Origin: Providencia sneebia DSM 19967
Lineage (GTDB): Bacteria > Pseudomonadota > Gammaproteobacteria > Enterobacterales > Enterobacteriaceae
Assembly: GCF_000314895.2 (NCBI RefSeq)
Contig: NZ_CM001773.1
Span: forward strand, 2,988,210 to 3,028,023
Direction: 5' to 3'
Length of the DNA: 39,814 bases
Notes under the pieces: generated by a model
The model's input: only the letters and a program-made list of their open reading frames with translations
Databases searched by the model: none
What the model was told of the DNA's origin: nothing
Part shown: positions 1-9,706 of the stretch, piece after piece
Position numbering within the stretch: the first letter of the stretch is position 1
Layout of the letters: each line of letters opens with the position of its first letter
Translations under genes and position numbers: made by a program

Positions 1-306
1 GAAGTAGTTTGTTACACTATCAATACCACTAGTAGCAAACTCACTGGCTTTCTCAAAATTATTGGAATAATCAAAATTCTGAATAGCATCTACAGTATCC
101 CCAGCAAATTTTTTTGCTGAGTCTGTTGCTTGAGCACCCACATCTATGGCCTTTGCACTCCATTCTTTACTTGTCTCAACGGTTGTGCTGCATAAATTAC
201 TTGTAGTATCTTTTAGGGAACCTGTTACATCTGTAATTTTACTCTTTACACTTTCAACTTTGTCTACTAAATTTCCAATTGAAAATTTATTCTTTAAGAA
301 GGCCAT
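1..306 (-). CDS. Hypothetical helical protein, C-terminus cut by window edge
   Basis: An open frame runs leftwards from an ATG at 306 to the edge of the window without a stop (102 codons visible), so the 3' end lies outside. A Shine-Dalgarno GGAG sits five bases before the ATG. The visible protein starts MAFLKNKFSIGNLVDKVES and is rich in Ser, Thr, Lys, Val and Ala with repeating short amphipathic segments of the type K-x-W/F-A-x-x-A/T. It has no signal peptide and no membrane segment. I do not recognise the family. The composition suggests a soluble, largely alpha-helical protein. Confidence is in the reading frame, not in any function. Confidence 0.6.
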   Translation of the reverse strand, partial: MAFLKNKFSIGNLVDKVESVKSKITDVTGSLKDTTSNLCSTTVETSKEWSAKAIDVGAQATDSAKKFAGDTVDAIQNFDYSNNFEKASEFATSGIDSVTNYF

Positions 307-1034
307 ATTCACTCCATTGATAGGATTTATAATCTGTTTTATACAATCCTATCATAATGAATTCTGAGAAGGCATATGACCTAATTTTATTTAAGTTACT
401 AAATGTTTAAATATTGACTTACTTCTCTAATTAATACTAGTTAATTATAAAAACTAAGTAACCAACACTATCAAATCTGACTTGTTCTAAAGTTTCGATA
501 ACCAGTATTGAATCCCTTAGTATTCACTTTAACCAAGTACGTTATTCGAGATAAGAAATTAAGATGATTGAAACTTCAAGCTTGAGCATCATACCTATCA
601 AATCTAAATGAGTGGTTTTCATTAAATTCAACCAGTGGTAAATAATAAGGAAACTCACATCCCAATGCACTACACCATGCTTTCTGAATTCGCTGTCATT
701 TATCGAACCATATTTATTCCAATGGTACCTATAGCATAATAGAAAACGATCAAAGCTTTTTTACTATAAATAATTTTACGAGTTACCCTCTCTAGAGATA
801 GGTAATGACTTTTTATTTTAAAGTAACCTATTATGCTAATAGCAAAAGAAAAGTAATAAGCAATATAAGATATCACTTTATAATATCTCTATTATAATTA
901 GTCATTTGGCATCATCTATTCCGTATATCGTTACAATTATCTCCTTTGATACTTTACTCTACTTGAATACTATCATGAGATAGTGAGCCATACTTTCCGA
1001 AAATTTAAATTGTAAAATATAGAGGATATACATC
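307..1034. other. Non-coding gap with gene wreckage
   Basis: No intact gene is visible in these 728 bases. The only coding-like trace is a 40-codon minus-strand frame at 576-695, listed separately. The right end carries the promoter region of the small secreted-protein gene: an extended -10 like TGTAAAAT at 1011-1018, without a convincing -35. Confidence 0.5.
576..695 (-). pseudogene. Possible remnant of an unrecognised gene
   Basis: Between two stops the minus strand encodes a 39-residue stretch with protein-like composition, including the segments QKAWCSALGCEFPYYLPLVE and FNENHSFRFDRYDAQA. It has no start codon or ribosome-binding site. Aromatic and Cys residues are unusually frequent for random AT-rich DNA, which is why it is listed. 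The family is not recognised, and chance cannot be excluded. Confidence 0.25.
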
Positions 1035-1316
1035 ATGAAAAAAATTATGACATTGGCTTTATGTTTCGCTCTTTTTTCTCCATCCATGTTTGCAAATGAT
1101 AAAAATCATCAAACTACAGCGGAGGAAAGTGTAAACAAAGAACTTAAAACAGAAAAAAAACAACATCAAAAAAATAGGGATCATAAAAAATCCCAAAAGG
1201 ATGCTGACCATAAAAAAAGAGAAAAGAACGAAAACAAAGAACCCCCTAAAAACGATAACAAAACTCAACCTGAAAAATCAGAGCCAAACTTAATTGATAC
1301 AATATTGACCCGTTAA
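1035..1316 (+). CDS. Small exported Lys/His-rich protein
   Basis: A 93-residue protein with a clear Sec signal peptide: basic start MKK, hydrophobic core to about residue 18, and a signal-peptidase I type site near MFA|ND at residue 20. The mature part is almost entirely charged and polar (Lys, Glu, Asp, Asn, Gln, with several His) and has no hydrophobic core, so it is probably unstructured in the periplasm. The ATG follows GAGGATATACATC, a good ribosome-binding site. An extended -10 lies about 20 bases upstream and a hairpin terminator follows at 1361-1415, so it looks like a single-gene transcript. It is not assignable to a family from sequence; small acid-inducible Asr-like periplasmic proteins have similar composition, but this is resemblance only. 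Confidence 0.7.
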   Translation: MKKIMTLALCFALFSPSMFANDKNHQTTAEESVNKELKTEKKQHQKNRDHKKSQKDADHKKREKNENKEPPKNDNKTQPEKSEPNLIDTILTR

Positions 1317-1360
1317 TAGATTTAAGCTGTAGAATCTATCAATAAAATTATGTTTAATAT

Positions 1361-1415
1361 AAAGCCCTCATTCGCCCTTCAATTGATTTATCACTATCAA
1401 TTAGGGCTTTTTTAT
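1361..1415 (+). terminator. Rho-independent terminator after the small exported protein
   Basis: AAAGCCCT at 1361-1368 pairs with AGGGCTTT at 1403-1410, with an inner AATTGAT/ATCAATT arm, followed by a T-rich tail. It lies 45 bases after the stop codon at 1316. Confidence 0.8.
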
Positions 1416-1689
1416 TCCCACTTATAGTCGTTATTCTCCCTATATTCCATCAACAAGAGGATAATGTACCAAACAGTAAATAGAAAATTTCACTGCTGCT
1501 CTAAAATAAAATTCTATTGAATATTTTGTGGTGCATTAATAAATTCGCTCTTGCCATATACAAAATTTAAAATAACACTAAAAAAGGGATTTTAAATTAT
1601 GCTAAATATTTTCCTAACGCTAAAAAATTAATGCTTTCTAACGTTAATAATCACTAAAAAAGAGTGATTGGTTATTTAGAGGAATATTC

Positions 1690-2010
1690 AGTTATTTGAG
1701 AAACTCGAAATTTATCACCGTCAACGATTGGCGGTTATAAACAATGTAAAAGTGCCTTGTCTGATTTGCACTAATTACATGTTTCATCACTAGCAACTGC
1801 CATTATTAAAAATTGGATACAAAAGCAAACAGCAGTATTAAAAACGATACGTAATCAACCTTCTTTCTGACTTAGTTCGTTGAATAAAGCCATTACTGGT
1901 AGACTTGATATACCTTTGCCACAAGACATATCAGCCAAAGAGCTAACCTGTTTTGTCTAGCTGGACAAAGGGAACATAAAGCATTTGAGATGCTATTTTA
2001 ATAAAAGCCC
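1690..2010 (+). pseudogene. Decayed gene of unknown family
   Basis: Protein-like segments appear in successive plus-strand frames, broken by stops and frameshifts: EIYHRQRLAVINNVKVPCLI near the left end, IIKNWIQKQTAVLKTIRNQP in the middle, then GRLDIPLPQDISAKELTCF shifting into CLAGQREHKAFEMLF before a stop near 2002. The pieces read in one direction and could once have been one protein. I do not recognise the family. The tract lies directly before the malY fragment, so this whole stretch looks like a graveyard of lost genes. Confidence 0.3.
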
Positions 2011-2037
2011 CATCAACCACTATCGCTTTATTAGACT

Positions 2038-2304
2038 GTGGATACTGAATTTCCTGAGCTTCATTGGCAAATTCCTGAGGCGACTTATCTTGCTTGGATA
2101 GATCTTAATTCTCTCAATATTGATGATAATGAACTCCAATATCGTTTAGTACATCAAGAAAAAGTCGCTATTATGCCAGGAACAACCTACGGGATTGAAA
2201 ATAAAGGATTTGTTCGCATGAATGTTGGATGCTCTCGTCAAAAATTAGAGGATGGCATGAATAGATTAATATATGCATTAAAATCTTTTAAAGCGCCTAA
2301 GTAA
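2038..2304 (+). pseudogene. malY: C-terminal fragment of a MalY-type PLP lyase
   Basis: The 88 codons here match the last part of E. coli MalY (pyridoxal-phosphate cystathionine beta-lyase / maltose-regulon repressor) closely and without gaps: FPELHWQIPEATYLAWIDL, then NIDDNELQYRLVHQEKVAIM, then GFVRMNVGCSRQKLE. MalY is about 390 residues, so roughly three quarters of the protein, including the PLP lysine region, is missing. A stop precedes it in frame and the apparent GTG start has no convincing ribosome-binding site. It is therefore a truncated relic, probably left by a deletion whose left side is the unrecognised wreckage at 1690-2010. Recognition is from the family sequence as I know it, not from a search. 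Confidence 0.75.
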
Positions 2305-2361
2305 ATATTGAATTAATGATTTCCAAAATCTAAATAAGCGCTATTTATTAATCTAATTTCT

Positions 2362-2393
2362 CTTAGTTTTTTTATCATAACTAAGGTATTTTT
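2362..2393 (+). terminator. Weak hairpin with T-tail after the malY relic
   Basis: CTTAGTT at 2362-2368 pairs with AACTAAG at 2379-2385 and is followed by GTATTTTT. It could be the old malY terminator. It lies between the malY relic and the convergent outer-membrane gene. Confidence 0.4.
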
Positions 2394-2443
2394 CCCCAAA
2401 CAGCATTTAACACCGTTTCGACAGTTAAGTTTGATGTTAATAT

Positions 2444-3478
2444 TCAAAATGTATATACCATATTTATTCCACCTTGAGGTTGTATTTTCCAATCTTTCTC
2501 AGTTTCTCCCCAAACTTGATTGGAGTATTTTAACTGAGCAAATACAGATAAAGATAATGATTGGTTATATTGATAGTTTAAATTTAACTGTGGGAGTGAA
2601 AATAATGTATATGTTTTTTTATAATTACCTTCCATAGTAGTAGGTGTTAACCATTCATACATTTGATTTCCAGCAATAAATGGATCCCAAGCAGCATTTT
2701 TATTTGATGAAATATAAGGGTCTAGCCCTCCAATAAAATTAAACGATAATGTTGTATCCTGATTAAATTGATAAATTGTATTAGAATAGTTTAGCCATGC
2801 TAACACCATAAAATAATTGGCATTTTTATAGGATTGATTATTATTACTTATTAACATATCACCATCATACCATTCTCTAAAGGCATAAGCATTCAATGTA
2901 ATAGAAAAGTTCTCTGGTAATTCCCAGTTAGTTAATAAACCAAATATTCCCGAGTTAACATGTCCAGATGGACCTTGGGTATTCCAGCCATAAACATACA
3001 TAGGAGATATTGAAAACTGAGATGCTTTAATATATTCAGATGGAGGGATATATTCTGAAAAATCAAACTCTGTTTGTAGTAAGGTATAGGTTTGATTAGT
3101 TCCATTAAAACTATCCTCATTTTCTATCATCACTGATGATAACCATGTTATTTTTGAATTATCTATAGTGCCATGATTATAATTAATTGTACCTTTAGGA
3201 GCACTAAAACTGTTATCTTGTTGTCTTTCTGAACCATTATAATGATACATATTCCATGTTCTATCCCATTGAATAGCAACATTCCATTTAGGTAAAAAGT
3301 TATAATTAAATAATAGGGATGGATGAGAAGTTGCCGTTTTATAGTTACCAGCATTACCGTAAAATGTTTGTGTTAACCCAATAGAGCCATTAGGTTCAAA
3401 TTCATTTGTTTCAGCAATAGCATAGTATGGTAAAAATATACAAATAATAAAATTCATTACCTTTGTTAATGGTCGCAT
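2444..3478 (-). CDS. FomA-like porin-type outer-membrane beta-barrel
   Basis: A 344-residue protein with a signal peptide (hydrophobic FIICIFLPYYAIA, cleavage likely after AIA at residue 22) and a C-terminal segment ending VYTF. The terminal Phe is the usual signature of an outer-membrane barrel recognised by the Bam machinery. The body alternates polar and aromatic residues, is rich in Asn, Tyr and Trp, and has no helical membrane segment. It resembles the FomA family of porin-like proteins found beside polyamine or amino-acid genes in enterics; that name is from family knowledge. It is the last gene of the minus-strand decarboxylase cluster, 58 bases after the second exchanger, which suggests an outer-membrane path for the amino acid or amine. 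GGATAA precedes the ATG; an internal ATG at codon 8 is an alternative start. Confidence 0.7.
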   Translation of the reverse strand: MRPLTKVMNFIICIFLPYYAIAETNEFEPNGSIGLTQTFYGNAGNYKTATSHPSLLFNYNFLPKWNVAIQWDRTWNMYHYNGSERQQDNSFSAPKGTINYNHGTIDNSKITWLSSVMIENEDSFNGTNQTYTLLQTEFDFSEYIPPSEYIKASQFSISPMYVYGWNTQGPSGHVNSGIFGLLTNWELPENFSITLNAYAFREWYDGDMLISNNNQSYKNANYFMVLAWLNYSNTIYQFNQDTTLSFNFIGGLDPYISSNKNAAWDPFIAGNQMYEWLTPTTMEGNYKKTYTLFSLPQLNLNYQYNQSLSLSVFAQLKYSNQVWGETEKDWKIQPQGGINMVYTF

Positions 3479-3536
3479 AAGTAATTATCCTATCGTGATT
3501 TAGAATAAAGGCCATTATAAAAATGACCTTTTATAG

Positions 3537-5035
3537 TTAAAGAGAGATCGTACCTAGAAACAGTAAATAAATAATAAGTAAATCTATTAATAACAATAGT
3601 GCTAAGATAATCAGTTCAAATCTTTTAAATAAAGGTAAATTGTCTTTTTTTTCTTTTCTAGACCAAATAAATATAGGCAATCCAATTGTTAATAAAATAG
3701 GTATCAGAGCAACATATTGAATTTGACTAGCATAAAGAATAAAAATACAGAATATTGCACCGATGATCCCACTTAATAATGCAACGAAATAACCTTTTTT
3801 AGAATATTTAAAAAACTCTTTGTTTAAGCATATCTTAGTCATATAAAGCGTTGTTGTGATATAAGCAGGTACAACCATTAATGCACTAATATTGTACATT
3901 GTGTTCCAAGCATTACTCGAAAAATACACTAATAGCATAGCTGCTTGCATAACAGCACTGCTTACCCAAAGTGAAACTGTCGCGGCTTGTTTTTTGTTTG
4001 TACGAGCAAATGCTTGTGGAAAAGCCCCTTTTTGGCCTGCAACCATCGGGATTTCAGCACAAAGCATAGTCCAAGCTAACCAGCCAGCTAAAACGGAGAT
4101 AATGAGCCCAATATTCATTATCCAATCCCCCCAAGAACCAACTACTTTGCCTAATACTCCAGCGGTAGATGGATTACTCACTTGGGAAAGTTCAGCTTGT
4201 GTCATCGTACCAAAAGGTAAAATAGACATTAACATATAGATAATTAAAGCGACTAAGAAACCAAGTAATGTCGCTTTACCAACATCTTTTTTATTTTTGC
4301 TCTCCCAGAAAGCACAACTGCACCCTCAACACCAATGAATGCCCATAATGTCACGGTCATTGGTGCAAATATTTGAGATGTTAAAGATACAGGTTCTAGA
4401 TGCTGATTGACTTCAGTGACAATTTGTGGCGCAGTTCCCCAAAAATTATCCAGCAGTTGTGAATAATCAATTAATACTCCTAATATAATAACAAACAAAA
4501 TAAGTGGAACTAACTTAGCGATTGTTCCTAGAGTATTAACAAATCCAGCCACTTTAGTGCCCGATAAAACAAGAAAGTTATACCCCCATATTAAAATAGA
4601 GCCACAAATAATAGAGTTCAAATTATTCCCATCAGTAAAAACACCTGGGAAAAATTGGTCAAAAGCATCCATCAGAATAACTGCAAAGGCAACATTACCA
4701 AAAGCAGTCATTAGCCAATATCCCCAAGCAACATTAAAACCTACAAAAGAACCGAATCCTTCTTGGGCATACATATAAACACCCGCTTGTAGATCTGGGC
4801 GAATATCCGATAAGATCCTGAAAGAATTTGCAATAAAATAAACACCTACGCCAGCAATAATCCAAGCAATAATTATTGGGCCTATTGCTGAGGTTTGAGC
4901 TGTATTTTGCGGTAAGCTAAAAACACCGCCTCCTAACATAGAACCAACAACAATTGCGATTAAAGCAATTAAACCAAGTTTACTTTCACCAGTGCTAGTT
5001 GTTGTAGCACTTGAGGATGAAGACTGATTCGCCAT
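3537..5035 (-). pseudogene. ArcD-type amino acid/polyamine exchanger, single frameshift
   Basis: A 12-helix APC-superfamily transporter of the ArcD (basic amino acid/amine antiporter) type, about 499 residues if read through. The N-terminal part holds the family signature IVVGSMLGGGVFSLPQN and a second motif near SDIRPDLQAGVYMYAQEGFG; the C-terminal part continues from MLMSILPFG. The frame breaks at 4287-4298: after ALSGRAK the sequence should read NKKDVGKA as in the sister gene at 7534-8996, and adding one A to the short A tract restores it. Whether this is a true null or a sequencing slip cannot be told here. It follows the decarboxylase by 66 bases that contain a GC hairpin, and AAGGA sits seven bases before the ATG. 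Likely role: swap external substrate for the internal amine. The substrate is not readable from sequence. Confidence 0.75.
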
Positions 5036-5062
5036 AAAAAGTTCCTTTCAAATCGCCGGGTT

Positions 5063-5082
5063 GCCCGACCAAAAGGTCGGGC
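5063..5082 (-). promoter_or_regulatory. GC-rich intercistronic hairpin
   Basis: GCCCGACC and GGTCGGGC form an 8-bp perfect stem with a four-base loop between the decarboxylase stop and the exchanger start. On the coding strand it is not followed by a T run, so it is more likely an mRNA processing or stability element that sets the decarboxylase:exchanger ratio than a full terminator. Its GC richness stands out locally. Confidence 0.5.
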
Positions 5083-5101
5083 TTTCAAATAAACGGGGAG
5101 A

Positions 5102-7474
5102 TTATTGACGACCTTTTTTTATCGTCGTAGAGACCTTCCGCTTAAACTTAACGTGTTGAGGAAGTTTTTCTGGCTCTCGCTCTTCTTCAATAATTGCTCT
5201 TACCCAGAAATCGCCATTCTCATCAACATTGATGCCTTGAATTTCATGTTCAAACCCAGGGTAGTGCTTATCAAAATCTTGAAGTGCTCTTAAATAACCA
5301 ATAATTCCCTTATTATCAGCAGGTAAACGTTCCCCAGGCATTAGAACAGGGATCCCTGGAGGATAAGGAACTAACATGCTTGCCGCGATACGTCCTGAAA
5401 AATCGTCTAAACGGATATGTTCTGTTTTATAACGTACTACTTTTTGATAGGCTTCTGCCGGAGTCATCACAGGTTGTGGGTCTGCATTCACTGCATCATT
5501 TATATGCTTCATTAAATCAAGCGAATACATCTTTTCATGCATTTCTTGGCAAAGTTGTTTCAATGTTATTTTGTCGTAAAGTGGGGAATGAGCTGCCAAT
5601 GAAGGGATCGCATCCACTGCTAATGCCTCTGAATCATAAAGCTTTTTAAATGCGAGTAAGCTCTCAAGTAAGGTTCCCCATTTCCCTTTCGTGATACCAA
5701 CAGAAAATAATATTAATAGGGTATAATCACCTGTACGGGCAATTTCAATACGACGATCATCCAAGAATTTCGTCATAATATAGCCAGGTATTCCTTGCTT
5801 TTGATATTGACCTCTCGCCGATATCCCAGGGCATGTAATCGTTACCTTAACAGGGTCAAGCATGCTGTCGGTATCCGCTAAATCTTCATCGGAAAAACCA
5901 TGCCAATCATCTCCCGCACGTAACGCCCAGCATGAAGGATCGGTACTCAGTAATTCAGAAGGCGCATCTTCAAAACAATAAACATCCCCATTGATTGAAT
6001 TTTGTACCGTAGTTGGTTGAAGTACATCAAAGAACCAAGGTAGGGTTTGTTGTTGCTCTTTTAATTGACGTTTAACTGAAACCACTGCTTTACGAAATGC
6101 AATTGCTTCATCTAAAGATTCTTGCACTAAGGACAGACCCGATTGCCCTTGCATCATACTAACTGCGACATCAATAGAGGCAATAATCGGATAATATGGT
6201 GAAGTTGTACCATGCATCATAAAAGCATCATTAAAATCATCGAAATTTAACGGTGCTCTTTCACTTTTTTTAACATGGATCATCGAAGCCATTGAGAGGG
6301 ATGGCAGCATTTTATGGGTGGATTGAACAGCAAAAATTGTTGGTCTATTAGGCGTATCCTTTGCATCCATTGCAAATCTATTTTTATATAATGGATGAAA
6401 ACAAGCATAAGCATACCACGCCTCATCAAAATGAAGCCTTGGCGCACTTTCACTGAGATGCGAAATAACATCGTGTACATTGTAGCAAAAACCATCATAT
6501 GTACAGTTAGTAATAACGGCATAAGATGCCTGAGAACTCATAGCCTTTTGTGATAACGAACTTTGCGATATGAGTGTATCTATATGATGCTTTTTTAAAC
6601 GTTTTGTTGGAATTGGGCCAATTAATCCATAACCATTACGTGTTGGCTTTAAATAAACGGGACGTGCCTGAGAGAGTGTTAATCCATGATTTAATGATTT
6701 ATGACAATTTCGATCAACAATCGCAATTTCATCTGCTGCACAAGCACCCTGAGCAACAATTCGGTTAGAACCAGAAGAGCCTGAGACACCATAAAATGTC
6801 CAATCCGCACCAAAAAGTTCAGCGGCAATATCCTCAGATTGTTTAGATGGGCCTGCATGAATTAGATAATCACCCATTTCTGCGGTAGAAACACCAATAT
6901 CGGCACGCATCATATTTTCACCGAAGAAATGAAAAAAATCGACACCAACAGGATGTTTTAAATAGGCCATTCCACCCATATGGCCGGGACAGTCCCAATA
7001 ATAATCACCATCTTCTGTAAAATTTTTGAGTGTCTTAAAATAAGGCGGTAAAAGATTTTCTGCATATCGATGAATTAATGTATAAATTCGATTAGCCGTA
7101 AATGTCGGAGTTTCTGAATAGAGATAAATATATTCACTCACTTCTTTTAAAATATCTAAAGATACATTATCAGTAATATCTTTTTCTGATAATAGTAAAA
7201 TAGGTGTCTTAGCGTTTCTTTTTCGAAAGGTATTAATAAATAAAATACACTGTTCATTCATTTTTGGATTATTAGCATCCCAATAGATACCAACAGCACT
7301 ATATTTAGGATATTCATGAACTAATAAGTTTCCATCATAAATGCTATTAACAATGTGAACTTTAAATCCTCTTTCGATTACAGCATTACCTATTTCTTCA
7401 AGAGATTCTTTAGCAGGATGCTGTTTATCTAAATTCTGGGACGATATCAATAAAACATTATGATTAAATATCAT
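5102..7474 (-). CDS. Orn/Lys/Arg decarboxylase, LdcA-like (PLP)
   Basis: About 790 residues, a full-length fold-type I amino-acid decarboxylase. An N-terminal receiver-like wing domain covers roughly 1-130. The PLP domain carries CPGHMGG near 166, the phosphate-binding GSSGSN near 236, DEAWYAY near 354, and the PLP lysine in STHKML (Lys about 388-392 depending on start). The C-terminal domain includes VPYPPGIPVLMPGER. The motifs resemble the Pseudomonas LdcA lysine/arginine-type enzymes more than SpeF, but lysine, arginine and ornithine specificity cannot be separated by eye. The first ATG is at 7486; the ATG at 7474 is preferred because AGAGG lies four bases before it. It is flanked on the same strand by two ArcD-type exchangers and consumes a proton per turnover, so acid tolerance or amine production is the likely role. 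Confidence 0.9.
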   Translation of the reverse strand: MIFNHNVLLISSQNLDKQHPAKESLEEIGNAVIERGFKVHIVNSIYDGNLLVHEYPKYSAVGIYWDANNPKMNEQCILFINTFRKRNAKTPILLLSEKDITDNVSLDILKEVSEYIYLYSETPTFTANRIYTLIHRYAENLLPPYFKTLKNFTEDGDYYWDCPGHMGGMAYLKHPVGVDFFHFFGENMMRADIGVSTAEMGDYLIHAGPSKQSEDIAAELFGADWTFYGVSGSSGSNRIVAQGACAADEIAIVDRNCHKSLNHGLTLSQARPVYLKPTRNGYGLIGPIPTKRLKKHHIDTLISQSSLSQKAMSSQASYAVITNCTYDGFCYNVHDVISHLSESAPRLHFDEAWYAYACFHPLYKNRFAMDAKDTPNRPTIFAVQSTHKMLPSLSMASMIHVKKSERAPLNFDDFNDAFMMHGTTSPYYPIIASIDVAVSMMQGQSGLSLVQESLDEAIAFRKAVVSVKRQLKEQQQTLPWFFDVLQPTTVQNSINGDVYCFEDAPSELLSTDPSCWALRAGDDWHGFSDEDLADTDSMLDPVKVTITCPGISARGQYQKQGIPGYIMTKFLDDRRIEIARTGDYTLLILFSVGITKGKWGTLLESLLAFKKLYDSEALAVDAIPSLAAHSPLYDKITLKQLCQEMHEKMYSLDLMKHINDAVNADPQPVMTPAEAYQKVVRYKTEHIRLDDFSGRIAASMLVPYPPGIPVLMPGERLPADNKGIIGYLRALQDFDKHYPGFEHEIQGINVDENGDFWVRAIIEEEREPEKLPQHVKFKRKVSTTIKKGRQ

Positions 7475-7533
7475 ATGACCTCTCATCGTGTCATCAAGAT
7501 TAGTGAGTGAATTAATTTAGTATGTTATTAACC

Positions 7534-8996
7534 TTATAATTGAATTGTGTTATTTAAAACCAAAGTGAAAATAATTAAATCAATGATAATTAAAAAATAT
7601 AAAAGGTATTTTTCATATTTAGAAAAAATGATATTGCTATCCTTTTGCTGAACTCGAGATAAAATGAATAGTGGTAATCCTATTGTTAATAGAATAGGTA
7701 CCATTAATAAATATTTAATCTCACTTGCGTAAAACATGAATATACAAAAAGAAATACCTATCAAACTTGTAATGAAAGCATTTGTTGATGCTCCATTCTC
7801 GTATTGTTTAATTTCTCCTGTTATACAAATTTTTAGTAAGTATGCTGTTGACATGAGGTAAGCAGGTAAAACAGTCAGCGCGGAAATATTTAACATTGCT
7901 AGCCACGCATGATTTGAAAAATACACTAATATAATAATCAGTTGCATAAAACCGCTGCTTATCCATAAAGAGACTGAAGCCGCTCCATTTTTATTTTTTT
8001 GGCAAATTCTTTTGGAAACGTTTGATTTTCAGCAGCGACCATCGGTATTTCAGCACAAATCATCGTCCATGCTAGCCAACTGGTTAAAACCGAAACTAAA
8101 ACACCAATATTAATTAAATACTCCCCCCAATCACCCGTTAATATTTTTAAAATACCGGCTGTTGAAGGGGTTGGAATAGTACTTAATTCTTTTTGTGATA
8201 GAACACCAAATGGCAAAATTGAAACCAAAAGACAAATAACAAGTGACACAATAAAACCAATAAAAGTTGCTTTACCGACATCTTTTTTATTTCTTGCCCG
8301 ACCTGATAATGCGACGGCGCCTTCAACACCAATAAAACACCATAAAGCGACATTAAGTGGTGAGAATATTTGCGTAGTTATTGGTCCTAAATTTTGACTT
8401 GGCAGTACTGAGCTATGCCCCCAAATGTTAGTCATTAGCTGTGAATAACTTAAATAGTATATAACAACAATTACAAAAATAACTAATGGGATCATCTTTG
8501 CAAAAGTACCAATAATATTAATTGCGCCAGCAAGACGAGTACCTGATAATACTAAAAAATTAAATCCCCACACTAAAATTGATGCGCCAATAATAGATGG
8601 GATATTATTTCCACCTGAAAAGTCACCAGGAATAAAATAATTCAGTGTATCCATGACCATAATAGCAAATGCAACGTTACTAAAAATAGTCATTAACCAA
8701 TAGCCCCAAGCGACAATAAAAGCAATAAAAGGACCAAAGCCTTCTCTCGCATACATATAAATACCTGCTTGTAAATCAGGTCTTATATTGGATAAGATGA
8801 TAAACGTTCTTGATACAAAGAACATACCAAAACCACAAATTAACCAAGCAATAGTCACAGAACCTACAGCCGAATTATCGGCCATATTTTGAGGTAAACC
8901 ATCAACACCACTGCCAATCATTGAACTGATAACAATCGCGGTTAATGCTAATAATCCAACCCCCTGTTTTTTACTTGACGTTATTTTAGGTTTCAT
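7534..8996 (-). pseudogene. ArcD-type amino acid/polyamine exchanger, single frameshift
   Basis: Sister of the exchanger at 3537-5035, about 487 residues if read through, and probably the first gene of the cluster. The N-terminal part has IVISSMIGSGVDGLPQN and SNIRPDLQAGIYMYAREGFG; the C-terminal part resumes at MQLIIILVYFSNHAW. The frame is lost at an A7 run (T7 on the plus strand, 7994-8000): after EFAKK an eighth A gives NKNGAASVSLWISSGF, which aligns with the sister's NKKQAATVSLWVSSAV. Note Gly-Val-Asp in the first-helix motif where the sister has Gly-Val-Phe; this site lies in the substrate region in APC proteins, so the two may differ in specificity. The decarboxylase start follows within about 60 bases. 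It could be a real null or a homopolymer sequencing slip. Confidence 0.75.
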
Positions 8997-9638
8997 TAAT
9001 ATACCTATCTTATTGAGATGGGTTATTTTCCTATTATCTAAATAAGAATAATATTGAATAATAATTCAAATTAATTTACATTAAGAATAATGCAAATTTA
9101 TTGATATAAATTAAGTTAACTATATTAAGTCAAATTTAATACTTATATTTCACTTTTAAAATCATCTCTATTTTATTTTCATTCATTAACTGATAATACC
9201 ATTTATATATTTAGCCATAGATAATCTAAATTAAATATACAACACTTCATTAAAGTAATTATATATTAATTTATATGGCGGCATTGATAATTGAACGAAG
9301 ACAATCTCATGTATTTTTGAAAGATTAAAAAATTATTTAATTTTAATTATTATTTTTATAATTTATGATAATTTTAAGCCAAATCTTAATCTATTAAATA
9401 TTATGTTAATTTTAAAATTATTGAACTTTAGCGTAGATTGTAAACAACACTACAAACAATACTGACAGAAACTAGGCTATATTTTATTAAAGACTAGATA
9501 ATAAGATGATTTATTATCGAGATCTGAGGATTGAATACATGACCTGAAAAAGAAACTTAAATCTCGATGATTAATATTCGACCATTGTGAAATATTAACA
9601 TATTTCCAATATATGCTCATTCTGAGAATGATAAAGAT
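8997..9638. other. AT-rich non-coding gap, upstream of the decarboxylase cluster
   Basis: No gene was found in these ~640 bases. The right-to-left promoter of the exchanger-decarboxylase cluster should lie just right of 8996, but no pair of -35/-10 boxes stands out in the very AT-rich sequence. The rest may be H-NS-type silencer DNA. Confidence 0.5.
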
Positions 9639-9672
9639 AATTAATGCCAATATCTTAATATCGACATTAATT
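9639..9672 (-). repeat. Dyad downstream of the relic fimH (left copy)
   Basis: AATTAATG and CATTAATT bracket a partly paired centre. The same element with one or two changes lies at 13789-13822, at the same distance from the stop of the intact fimH. It probably served as the fim operon 3' hairpin and marks the left end of the duplicated segment. Confidence 0.5.
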
Positions 9673-9706
9673 TCTAAGAAAATAGACAGTTAAGTCTTGT
9701 TATCAA

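Noticed and set aside
146..367. 73-codon plus-strand frame at the left edge
   Set aside because: It is antisense to the better-supported minus-strand gene with a ribosome-binding site at 306.
1059..1268. Antisense frame rich in Phe under the Lys-rich gene
   Set aside because: Poly-Lys codons give poly-Phe on the other strand. There is no ribosome-binding site and the sense gene has a signal peptide and terminator.
8997..9638. Leader peptide of the speF/ORF34 type before the decarboxylase cluster
   Set aside because: No short frame with ribosome-binding site and Arg/Orn-type codons in the right orientation was found upstream of the first exchanger.
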